Shown: piece after piece, positions 35,347-43,383 of the stretch
Numbering within the stretch: position 1 is the stretch's first letter
Layout of the letters: the number at the start of each line of letters is the position of its first letter
NCBI GenBank assembly: GCA_014377535.1
Contig: JACMPK010000205.1
Location: 1-54,845, forward strand
Origin: Gemmatimonadaceae bacterium
GTDB lineage: Bacteria; Gemmatimonadota; Gemmatimonadetes; Gemmatimonadales; Gemmatimonadaceae
Length of the DNA stretch: 54,845 nucleotides
Direction: 5' to 3'
Notes under the pieces: generated by a model
What the model was told of the DNA's origin: nothing
Database searches by the model: none
The model's input: only the letters and a program-made list of their open reading frames with translations
Made by a program: the position numbers and the translations under genes

Positions 35347-37773
35347 TCAGCGCAGCGCCTTCGCGAGCACGTACTGCACGGCGAGATCCGTCGTGCTCCA
35401 GAGCTGGATGTCGGCGCCGCTGCCGTAGCGCATGGCCGCGAGCCGCCCGTCCGTGAAACCATAGCTCCACAGTTCGGTGTGAAAGCCCGACTGCTCCACG
35501 GCGCTCCGTACCTTTTCCAGCGCCGTCCGCAACTCTGCCACATACGCAGCATTGTCGGTGCCCGACTGCTGCCGGGCACTCGCAATGCGACCAGCCGTAC
35601 CAAGAAGAAAAAGATTCACCTCGCGTCCCCAGACCACGCGTGGGCCATGATACGGGTCCTTCACGAACGCGTCCCACGTGGCGGGCGTCGCGTAGGCGTC
35701 GTTGGCAACCACGGGCCCGATGCGGTCGACGAACAGGCCGGCGGGATACGGACGCGCGAAGAGTCGCACATCGCGGAGCGTGTGTGCCACTTCCTCAGGC
35801 GTCGAGCCTGTCGTCCGCCCTTCGCCCTCGCCCAGGAAGAGCTGCGTTGCCGCATCGGTGTTCGCCACCGCAAGCGGCTTGCCCTGCGCATCCAGCGCCA
35901 CGGCAAGAAACTCGATCGGCGCTTCGGTGTCGCGCGCGGCACCGGAGCGGGATGTCCACCAGTCACGTTCGGCGGTCGGCATGGCGGCGAGTCGTGCACG
36001 AGTCGCCGTCATGACCTGCGGCGCCGTGAGCTGCACCGCAAAGTGGCGCGATGCACCGCGCCACGTCATGATCGCGCGCGTCAGTGACGCACTGTCGCGG
36101 ACATAGCGTGCGAGCGTGGTGTCGCTCGTCGCGGTTGCGATGCCGAGTGCGCGCATCGCCGTCATGATGCGGCCCAGCGACTCGAGCGCGTGCGGCACCC
36201 AGATCGCGTTGATGTCCATCGCATACCGGCCACCGGCGTAGCCGGCGCCGCTGTCGCGCCAGCTCGCGGTGGCCCAACCCGACGGCTCGCGTGGCGCGAA
36301 GGCAATCAGGTTGGTGGTCACGGGGTTCGCGGCATACGGGGCCGTGAGCCGCGCCACCAGCGCGAGTTCGCGCACTAGCCGTTGCGCGCGCGTGACGCCG
36401 CCATCGCGCCGATCGAGCAGGAATGCACGCTTGGCTGCTGCCGGCACCGCAGGGTCGGTAATCCAGCGTGCGACCACGATCGGCAGCTGGTATTCGTCGT
36501 CGATCATGTGGTAGTTCTCGCGCACCGTGCGCAGGTCGCGCAGCACGAGCTCTGCGCGCGTCAGGAGCGAGTCGGCGACATGGGCCGATCCGGTGGCGTC
36601 GGCGGCCCGATACGCAGTGATGAGCGCGACGTACGCCGCGGCGGACTCGCGCACCGCCTGGTCGCCAAGCGCTTCCTCATGACTCACGTCGCCCGTAGGC
36701 GCCAGCTTGCGCAGGGCGGTGGCGATCACCGCCTCGAGCGCCTGATGCCGCCAGATCGGGCGCATCATCAGCGCGGTCATCAGCATGTCGCGGCCGAAAT
36801 ACGTCGCATAGGTCGGCAGTCCGGCCATCAGCTTCTCGCGCGAGACCAGCAGCTCGACGCCGCGCACCTGGCGCTCCATGCGTCGGGCGCGAACCGAGGC
36901 GGTATCCAACACGCCGGCCGCTTCGCCGCGCCGTCGCGTGGCGGCAAGGAATGCAAGGAAATCGGGTGTGAAGATGTCAGTGCGCGTGAGCGGTGTGAGC
37001 GTGCGTGCGGTGGTCGATACGTGCACCGTGAACGTGACGCGATCGCCGCGCTGCGCCTGCATCGTGACCGAGTCACCGGCGACGGTCACCGTCACCGCCG
37101 CTGCATCGGCGCGCAGTTCCAGTGTCAGCGTGTCCCGCGCATCGAGTGTGACCTGCTGCACGCGTGTTACCCATGCGTCGCGCTCGCGTCGGAGTTGGGG
37201 ACGCGGGTACATGCGCGAGCGCAGGTCGCCGACGCTGCGTGCGTTGAGGCGCGCGAGATGACGTGCGCGCGCGCGCTGGGGCAGCTGTTCCAGCGCCGCG
37301 ATGAGCCGATCGACGTCGGGGATGACGTACGGCGCGTCAGCGAACGGCTGCGAGGCGCGCTGCTCGTACTGGAAGTCGCGCTCCACGCGCATCGAGCCAA
37401 GCAGGAACCAGCCCAGATGCAGCGTGGGTGTGCGTGCCGCGACGACATGCGTGAAGTGGCGGGTACCGGCGGCGGCGCCGACCGTGGCGCCCGCGGCTCC
37501 CCATTGCAGCACGGCGGTGGCGCCGCGGGCATCGCGGGCCGTGAAGCCGGCACTCGCATTGTCGGCGTCGGCCATGAGGTGCACGAGGCGCGCGTTGCGC
37601 TGATCGATGTACACCTGCAGCGTGTTACGGGCCGCATCGCGAAAGAATCGTGTCTGGTAGCCGCTGTAGGCACTGGTGTCATCCAGTCCGGCGTCGGGGA
37701 ACGACAGCACGGGCGCGACGGGTCGCGCGGACACGGTCAGCTGGGCGAGCAGGGCAATGGTCAGGACGGTCAT
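35347..37773 (-). CDS. Secreted six-hairpin-glycosidase-like protein
   Basis: The product is 808 residues from ATG 37773. Residues 1-16 act as a signal peptide (MTVLTIALLAQLTVSA). The front half (about 20-290) is beta-rich and may be a carbohydrate-binding or supersandwich domain. The rest looks like an (alpha/alpha)6 barrel of the debranching-enzyme kind. GLPTYATYFGRDMLMTALMM matches the GRD motif region of amylo-alpha-1,6-glucosidases, and later GGRYAMDINAIWVPHALESL matches their conserved D-N/W helix. It should act on a glucan or other polysaccharide outside the cytoplasm. The family assignment is by motif only. The gene is divergent from susC across a 763-base gap. Confidence 0.75.
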   Translation of the reverse strand: MTVLTIALLAQLTVSARPVAPVLSFPDAGLDDTSAYSGYQTRFFRDAARNTLQVYIDQRNARLVHLMADADNASAGFTARDARGATAVLQWGAAGATVGAAAGTRHFTHVVAARTPTLHLGWFLLGSMRVERDFQYEQRASQPFADAPYVIPDVDRLIAALEQLPQRARARHLARLNARSVGDLRSRMYPRPQLRRERDAWVTRVQQVTLDARDTLTLELRADAAAVTVTVAGDSVTMQAQRGDRVTFTVHVSTTARTLTPLTRTDIFTPDFLAFLAATRRRGEAAGVLDTASVRARRMERQVRGVELLVSREKLMAGLPTYATYFGRDMLMTALMMRPIWRHQALEAVIATALRKLAPTGDVSHEEALGDQAVRESAAAYVALITAYRAADATGSAHVADSLLTRAELVLRDLRTVRENYHMIDDEYQLPIVVARWITDPAVPAAAKRAFLLDRRDGGVTRAQRLVRELALVARLTAPYAANPVTTNLIAFAPREPSGWATASWRDSGAGYAGGRYAMDINAIWVPHALESLGRIMTAMRALGIATATSDTTLARYVRDSASLTRAIMTWRGASRHFAVQLTAPQVMTATRARLAAMPTAERDWWTSRSGAARDTEAPIEFLAVALDAQGKPLAVANTDAATQLFLGEGEGRTTGSTPEEVAHTLRDVRLFARPYPAGLFVDRIGPVVANDAYATPATWDAFVKDPYHGPRVVWGREVNLFLLGTAGRIASARQQSGTDNAAYVAELRTALEKVRSAVEQSGFHTELWSYGFTDGRLAAMRYGSGADIQLWSTTDLAVQYVLAKALR

Positions 37774-37928
37774 GATCGGGAGGCTGGGCGCTCGGCGGTG
37801 CGTGTGGCGACGCCTTTCTCAGCGTTCGCTCATCCGGGCGTGCGCGGAGCGACGCGCGGTCGTCGACTACGGAATTGTACCTGACAGCACAGCGGTCGGC
37901 GCGCTTGCTGAGTTACGAGCCTCGATGG

Positions 37929-37966
37929 TGCCGAAATAAGCCAATATTCGCCGAATTCTGCCGAAA
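37929..37966 (+). promoter_or_regulatory. Three direct GCCGAA motifs at 20- and 10-bp spacing
   Basis: TGCCGAAA at 37929, CGCCGAAT at 37949 and TGCCGAAA at 37959 lie on the same strand with starts 20 and 10 bases apart, so all face the same side of the helix. They sit in a locally AT-rich stretch (CAATATT) about 156 bases upstream of the minus-strand gene. They could be operators for a regulator bound in tandem. Confidence 0.4.
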
Positions 37967-38169
37967 CATCTGTATTTCTTGCATTGGCTCTGCACGCCCT
38001 CGGTACACAGTCACCATCCTGTTCGTCACCGCATCTTGACATGTCGCGTGCCGACGGCGAGCATGCCCCCCAAGATTTCCCCTCAGGCCGTTCACGTTGC
38101 CGTGCGACGTCGTCAGCCTGTCATTACAATTCCTCAACCTCGAGGGGTCGTGCCGTGCGCTGTGCGCGC

Positions 38170-38233
38170 GGTGACCGGGCGGCGCGAACAGGTGGGATGT
38201 GCGGCGCTGACGCCGTGCAGCGGTCACCTGTTC
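38170..38233 (+). promoter_or_regulatory. Two mutually exclusive hairpins upstream of susC
   Basis: GGTGACCG (38170-38177) can pair with CGGTCACC (38221-38228). GAACAGGTG (38186-38194) can pair with CACCTGTTC (38225-38233). Both stems need CACC at 38225-38228, so only one can form at a time. If transcribed as a leader this could be a switch. No known riboswitch class was recognised. Confidence 0.35.
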
Positions 38234-38239
38234 AGGAGC

Positions 38240-38271
38240 GCGGCGACAGGAGTGCGGCGACAGGAGTGCGG
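38240..38271 (+). repeat. 14-bp tandem repeat
   Basis: GCGGCGACAGGAGT occurs twice in a row and is followed by a partial third copy (GCGG). Each copy contains AGGAG, but no start codon follows at a useful distance. Confidence 0.85.
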
Positions 38272-38536
38272 CATGAGGCCAGGGCGCCGACACGTCGAGC
38301 GCCGCAGGCCTACGATACATGACAGGTCCGCATCAATTCAGCGACGCTCCGATGCGCCGCTTCCCGTGTGTGTTGTACCGTGACCGGCTACGGCGCGCGC
38401 GAGAAGAGGAAGTGGTTCGGGAAAAGGTATGGCCCGCAGTCGCAGGTGTTGATACGACGTACGGTTCTCCTGGACTCCCCGCTCAGGAGCAAGCCCGTTT
38501 GACAAATCCCTCCGCATGATCCAGGAGAGCAGACGA

Positions 38537-41500
38537 ATGAAATTGATCCGAGGTCTGATGGCCGCTGCAGTTGGCGGTCTCATTATGGCGAATCCAGTGC
38601 AGGCACAGGGTGCCCGCGGTGCGATTTCCGGGCGAGTCATCGACTCGACCAGCCAGCTCCCGATGCAAAGCGTCACGGTGACGATCGAAGGAACCCAGCG
38701 CGGCGCCATCACGCGCGTCGACGGTGGCTTCCAGCTCGCTGACCTGCCGGCCGGCACGGCCCGCCTGCGTGTCACGCGTATTGGTTACACCCCGCAGGTC
38801 AGGGATGTTGCCGTCGTTCCCGGCCAGACGGCCAACGTCCGTTTCACCATGCAGTCCGTGGCCGCGAACCTCGGCGCCGTCGTGGTGACGGGGTACGGCT
38901 CGCAGCGCAGGGAAGCCGTGACGGGTTCCGTCGCGACGATCAATGCGGAAGAAGCCAATGTCGGCGTGATCGCGAACCCGACGGCGCTGCTCGCCGGTCG
39001 CGCGGCCGGCGTGAACGTCACGTTGAACAGCGGTGAGCCTGGTGCCGGAGCACAGATCCGCATCCGTGGCGGCACCTCGATCAGCGCCAGCAATGATCCG
39101 CTCTACGTCATCGACGGCGTGCCGCTGCAGAACAACGAGTCGGAGGCACGCGGTTTTGGTATCGGCGGATCGCCGGCGCTCGGCCGCAACCCGCTCAACG
39201 CCATCAACCCGTCGGACATCGCCACGGTGACGGTGCTGAAGGACGCTGCCGCGACGGCCATCTACGGCAGCCGCGGCGCCAACGGCGTGGTGCTGATCGA
39301 GACGAAGAAGGGTCGTGGCGGCTCGGCAACCATGGAATACGAGACGTTCATTGCCGGCAGCAGGGCCGCGAACTCGCTCGAATTTCTCGATGGCAACCAG
39401 TATCGCGCGTTCATCCAGAGCCAGATCGCAAAGGGCACACTGCCCGCCTCGCGCCTCACGTCGCAGGGCAACGCGAACACGGACTGGGAAAAGGAGACGC
39501 AGCGCACCGGATATTCGCAGAATCACAACCTGGCGTTCGCCGGCGGCAACCAGTCCACCACGTTCCGCGCCTCGCTGAACCTGCTGGATCAGCAGGGTGT
39601 CGTGATTTCCAACGGCTTCCAGCGTCTGCAGGCTCGCCTGAATGGCAATCATGAAGCGTTGAATGGTCGCCTGCGCATCGGGCTCAACCTGAGCTCCTCG
39701 CGTATCGACAACGATTACCTGCCGTTCGAGAATACGGGTGGCTTCGAAGGCGGCGTGTTCCAGAACAACGCCGTGTTCAATCCGACGCGTCCGGTGTTCG
39801 TCATCGATCCCGTCACGAAGGCCCAGCAGTATTACGAGATCGGCCTTGGCCGTCAGTCCGTCCGCAACCCGGTTGCATTGGCGCGTCAGACGATCGACGA
39901 AGGCAACACGCTGCGCACCCTCGCGAACATCACGTCGTCGCTCCAGATCTTCCCGAGCCTGATCGCGCAGCTGAACGTTGGCACCGACCGTTCCAACGGC
40001 CAGCGCAACGTCTACCTGCCGAAGGGTGGCTCCGTGGGCTCCGAGTTCGGTGGCCTTGCGCAGCAGGCGCAGCGCTCGCTGTCGAACCAGACCTTGCAGT
40101 CGCTGCTCACCTGGTCTCCGACCGTCGGTAATGATGCCGAATTCGACATCGTCGGCGGCTATGAGTACACCGATTTCGACAACACCGATTTCTCGGCACA
40201 GACGCGCAGCTTCACGACCGACGCCTTCACGTTCAACAACCTTGGCGCCGGCGCACAGCCGCAGATCCCGCAGTCGTACCAGGAGCAGAGCCGCCTGGTG
40301 TCGTTCTTCACGCGCGCCAACGTGGGCTACAAGAACCGCTACTTCGTGACCGGCGTGCTGCGTCGCGACGGATCGTCGCGTTTCGGTGATGCCAACAAGT
40401 GGGCGGTGTTCCCGGCAATCTCCGGTTCATGGCTGATCAGCGACGAATCGTTCGGCAAGTCGCTGCCGTTCTCGCAGCTCAAGCTGCGCGTCGGTTACGG
40501 CCTTCAGGGTAACCAGGCCGTGGGCCCGTACCAGTCACTAGCTTCGTTGGCCCCCGACGGCGGCGCACGCTACGTGTTCGGCAACAATGTGTTCACGGGT
40601 ATCGTCCCGAACCAGAACCCGAACCCGCTCCTGAAGTGGGAGCAGTCGGCGCAGTCGAACATCGCGTTCGATTACGGCATTGCCAACGGTCGCTTCAGCG
40701 GCTCGCTCGAGTACTACAACAAGAAGACGACGGACCTGCTCCTGACGGTCCCGATCTCGCAGACCGGGTCCGCCTTCGTCGCGACGCAGTTGCAAAACAT
40801 CGGCGCCGTGCAGAACCGCGGTCTCGAATTCTCGCTCGATGCTCGCATGTACGAGCGTGCCGGCAAGGGTCTGAACCTTACCAGCGGCCTCGTGCTTTCC
40901 GTGGAGCGCAACAAGGTGCTGAACCTCGGACCGGCTGACTTCATCGAGACTGGTGGCGTCAGCGGCCAGGGCCAGTCGGGCGTGAATGCACAGCGCATCA
41001 TCCCGGGCCAGCCCATCGGCACGTTCTACGGCTTCGAGTTTGCCGGCTTCAACACGGCCGGTGCACAGGAGTTCAACACGTACACCGTCACCCGCGACGC
41101 GAAGGGCAAGGAGACGAGCCGCGTGTTGAAGGGTAAGAGCACGTCGCCGAATGCCGACGACAAGGTCATCATCGGCAATGCGAACCCGACCTTCAGCCTG
41201 GGCCTCCGCAGCAATGCCACGTGGAAGGGCTTCGACGCCAGCTGGCTGTGGCGTGCAGAGCAGGGCCGCGATGTGTTCAACAACACGGCCCTGGTCTACG
41301 CCACGAAGGCGAACGTCACGCAGGACAAGAACTTCCTGGCGTCCGCACTCAGCTCGCCCGAAAGCCTGACCGAGCCGTCGCAGTATTCGTCGCGCTATGT
41401 GGAGAACGGTTCGTTCGTTCGCCTGCAGAACGTCACGGTCGGCTACTCGTTCAACCTGCCGCGCACGGCCCGCCCGGTCCGCCTCTACGTCTCGGGCGAC

Positions 41501-41638
41501 AACCTGCTGCTGTTCACGCCGTACACCGGCTATGACCCGGAAGTCTTCATCGACGCCGGCCTGGCCTCGCGCGGCATGGATTACCTGTCGTACCCGCGCG
41601 CCCGGACCTTTACGAGCGGCTTCCGCATTCAATTCTGA
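38537..41638 (+). CDS. SusC/RagA-type TonB-dependent outer-membrane transporter
   Basis: The product is 1033 residues. ATG 38537 has AGGAG nine bases upstream and a signal peptide (LMAAAVGGLIMANPVQAQ). Residues about 28-110 are a carboxypeptidase-regulatory-like domain (GRVIDSTSQLPMQSVTVTIE). The plug follows, with the SusC-type VVVTGYGSQRREAVTGSVAT, IRIRGGTSI and LYVIDGVPLQNN. The remainder is a 22-strand-type barrel ending in aromatic Phe (FTSGFRIQF). SusC transporters import oligosaccharides or peptides caught by SusD. Its partner begins 65 bases later. The substrate is probably a glycan because a GH13 enzyme lies downstream. Confidence 0.96.
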   Translation: MKLIRGLMAAAVGGLIMANPVQAQGARGAISGRVIDSTSQLPMQSVTVTIEGTQRGAITRVDGGFQLADLPAGTARLRVTRIGYTPQVRDVAVVPGQTANVRFTMQSVAANLGAVVVTGYGSQRREAVTGSVATINAEEANVGVIANPTALLAGRAAGVNVTLNSGEPGAGAQIRIRGGTSISASNDPLYVIDGVPLQNNESEARGFGIGGSPALGRNPLNAINPSDIATVTVLKDAAATAIYGSRGANGVVLIETKKGRGGSATMEYETFIAGSRAANSLEFLDGNQYRAFIQSQIAKGTLPASRLTSQGNANTDWEKETQRTGYSQNHNLAFAGGNQSTTFRASLNLLDQQGVVISNGFQRLQARLNGNHEALNGRLRIGLNLSSSRIDNDYLPFENTGGFEGGVFQNNAVFNPTRPVFVIDPVTKAQQYYEIGLGRQSVRNPVALARQTIDEGNTLRTLANITSSLQIFPSLIAQLNVGTDRSNGQRNVYLPKGGSVGSEFGGLAQQAQRSLSNQTLQSLLTWSPTVGNDAEFDIVGGYEYTDFDNTDFSAQTRSFTTDAFTFNNLGAGAQPQIPQSYQEQSRLVSFFTRANVGYKNRYFVTGVLRRDGSSRFGDANKWAVFPAISGSWLISDESFGKSLPFSQLKLRVGYGLQGNQAVGPYQSLASLAPDGGARYVFGNNVFTGIVPNQNPNPLLKWEQSAQSNIAFDYGIANGRFSGSLEYYNKKTTDLLLTVPISQTGSAFVATQLQNIGAVQNRGLEFSLDARMYERAGKGLNLTSGLVLSVERNKVLNLGPADFIETGGVSGQGQSGVNAQRIIPGQPIGTFYGFEFAGFNTAGAQEFNTYTVTRDAKGKETSRVLKGKSTSPNADDKVIIGNANPTFSLGLRSNATWKGFDASWLWRAEQGRDVFNNTALVYATKANVTQDKNFLASALSSPESLTEPSQYSSRYVENGSFVRLQNVTVGYSFNLPRTARPVRLYVSGDNLLLFTPYTGYDPEVFIDAGLASRGMDYLSYPRARTFTSGFRIQF

Positions 41639-41703
41639 GTCGAAGCTGAAAGTTCGTGTGATCACTGTTCGAATCCCTACCAGTCTCATTGAGGCGAATG
41701 CGA

Positions 41704-43257
41704 ATGTCTCTGTTCCGCTTCCCGACCCGCTCAGCGCGCCTTGGCGCGCTGATGCTGGTCCCCGTCGGCCTGATGGTTGGTTGCACCGACCTGAAGGAAA
41801 ATCCGACGAGCCTGATCACGAAGGACACGTTCTACAAGAATTCGGATGAGGTGTTCGCCGGCGTGACGTCGGTCTACGCCAACCTCCGGAACAACATGGA
41901 GTCGTATTACGCGCTGAATCAGGTCAGCTCCGACGAGACGGTCGTCCCGACTCGCGGCGGTGACTGGTTCGACAACGGCGCATGGATCGAACTGCACCGT
42001 CAGGGCTGGACGCCGACCAGCGTCACCGGCCTGCGTGAGATCAACGACATCTGGAACCAGCAGTACGCCGGTGTCGCGCGCGCCAACGTCGTGCTCGAGG
42101 CACTCGAAAACGTCACGATTCCGGGTCAGGCTGCGGTCAAGGCCGAAGTCCGTGCACTGCGCGCGCTGTACTACATGCAGCTGATGGACGTATACGGCGG
42201 CGTGCCGGTTGCCACCGACACGAAGGTCGAGCAGCGCGCAGCCAAGACGCGCGCCGAGCTTTTCACCTGGATCGAGACGGAGCTGAAGGCGGCTCGCGCT
42301 GACCTGCCGAAGACGTGGCCGGATCAGCAGGGTCGCGTGACGCAGGGTGCGGCTGACGCCATGTTGGCGAGCCTGTACCTGAATGCACGCGTCTGGAGTG
42401 GCACAGTGACGACGGCGGGCCTTACGCCTGGTGTCGCCAAGTGGACGGAGGCCCTGAATGCGGCTGACGCCGTGATCAATTCGGGCACCTACACGCTGGC
42501 CCCGAGCTTCAAGTCGAACTTCACCTTCACGAACCAGAATTCGCCGGAAAACATTCTGGTGGTTCGTGGCAAGGCGGTCGATGGACTCGGCTTCAACCGT
42601 CAGTTCCAGTCGCTGCATTACAACAGCTTCGGTGGTGGTGGTGGCTGGAACGGCTGGTCGGTGGTCGAGGAGACGTACAACAAGTTCAGTGCGGCCGACG
42701 TCCGTCGCTCGACGATGCTGGAAGGCCCGCAGGTAGACCTGTTCACCGGCCTGCCGGTCAACAACCGTCAGGGTCAGCGTCTCAATTTCACCGCGCGCAT
42801 CGGGGACATTACGTCTGCGAACGAGAACGAAGGCGCGCGCATCTACAAGTTCCCGCTCGATCCGAATCGTGCCGGCAATGCCAGCGGCAACGACTTCACG
42901 ATCTTTCGCCTCGCCGAGATGCATCTGATCAAGGCCGAAGCGCTGAACGAGCTGGGTCGCACGCCGGAAGCCATCCTGCAGCTGAACCTTGTCCGCGCTC
43001 GCGCCTTCAGCCCGGCACAGCCGATCGCTGCCAGCCTGACGCAGGCACAGCTCCGCGACGTGATCTTCGACGAGCGCCTGTTCGAGCTCCTCGGCGAGGG
43101 CAAGCGCCGCCAGGACCTGATTCGCAAGGGCACGTACACGTCCGGCACGTGGTTCGGCAAGGCTGCCACGCCGGCGTACAAGATCCTGCTGCCGATTCCG
43201 CAGCAGCAGATCAACACGAACCCGAAGCTGGTGCAGAATCCGGGGTACGGATCCTGA
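41704..43257 (+). CDS. SusD/RagB-type surface substrate-binding lipoprotein
   Basis: The product is 517 residues. ATG 41704 has GAGG nine bases upstream; ATG 41698 is also possible. The lipobox is LMVGC (Cys27). The SusD fold is visible in the helical TPR-like front (AGVARANVVLEALENV, KAEVRALRALYYMQLMDVYG) and in the C-terminal RLAEMHLIKAEALNELG and FDERLFELLGEGKRRQDLIR. It caps the SusC barrel and binds the ligand outside the cell. It is followed by a strong terminator, so susC and susD probably form their own transcript. Confidence 0.96.
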   Translation: MSLFRFPTRSARLGALMLVPVGLMVGCTDLKENPTSLITKDTFYKNSDEVFAGVTSVYANLRNNMESYYALNQVSSDETVVPTRGGDWFDNGAWIELHRQGWTPTSVTGLREINDIWNQQYAGVARANVVLEALENVTIPGQAAVKAEVRALRALYYMQLMDVYGGVPVATDTKVEQRAAKTRAELFTWIETELKAARADLPKTWPDQQGRVTQGAADAMLASLYLNARVWSGTVTTAGLTPGVAKWTEALNAADAVINSGTYTLAPSFKSNFTFTNQNSPENILVVRGKAVDGLGFNRQFQSLHYNSFGGGGGWNGWSVVEETYNKFSAADVRRSTMLEGPQVDLFTGLPVNNRQGQRLNFTARIGDITSANENEGARIYKFPLDPNRAGNASGNDFTIFRLAEMHLIKAEALNELGRTPEAILQLNLVRARAFSPAQPIAASLTQAQLRDVIFDERLFELLGEGKRRQDLIRKGTYTSGTWFGKAATPAYKILLPIPQQQINTNPKLVQNPGYGS

Positions 43258-43280
43258 GCAGTCGTTGATGTGGTAACATT

Positions 43281-43326
43281 CAAGGCCTGCATCGGTACGA
43301 CTCGATGCAGGCCTTGATCTTATTCT
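43281..43326 (+). terminator. Strong Rho-independent terminator after susD
   Basis: CAAGGCCTGCATCG (43281-43294) pairs perfectly over 14 bases with CGATGCAGGCCTTG (43303-43316), with an eight-base loop, and ATCTTATTCT follows. It lies 24 bases after the susD stop and separates susCD from the four-gene run that begins at 43384. Confidence 0.85.
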
Positions 43327-43383
43327 GCACCTCTCAGGCGCACCGCCGGTGCGTGAGTCTCCCAGACGAAGCGACAACGTTGC

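Larger units (their letters stand above)
37774..38536. other. Divergent 763-bp regulatory-looking intergenic region
   Basis: No gene is supported between the divergent starts of the six-hairpin protein (37773, minus) and susC (38537, plus). The region holds helically phased GCCGAA motifs (37929-37966), two overlapping inverted repeats (38170-38233) and a 14-bp tandem repeat (38240-38271), each listed separately. TTGACA occurs at 38036-38041 and 38499-38504, but neither has a good -10 partner. Confidence 0.6.

Noticed and set aside
36382..37884. A 500-codon open frame antisense to the six-hairpin protein
   Set aside because: It is an Arg/His/Gly-rich shadow with no ribosome site or motif. The minus strand shows a signal peptide and barrel motifs.
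38036..38041. TTGACA as a -35 box for susC
   Set aside because: No acceptable -10 hexamer lies 16-18 bases downstream. The same is true of TTGACA at 38499-38504.
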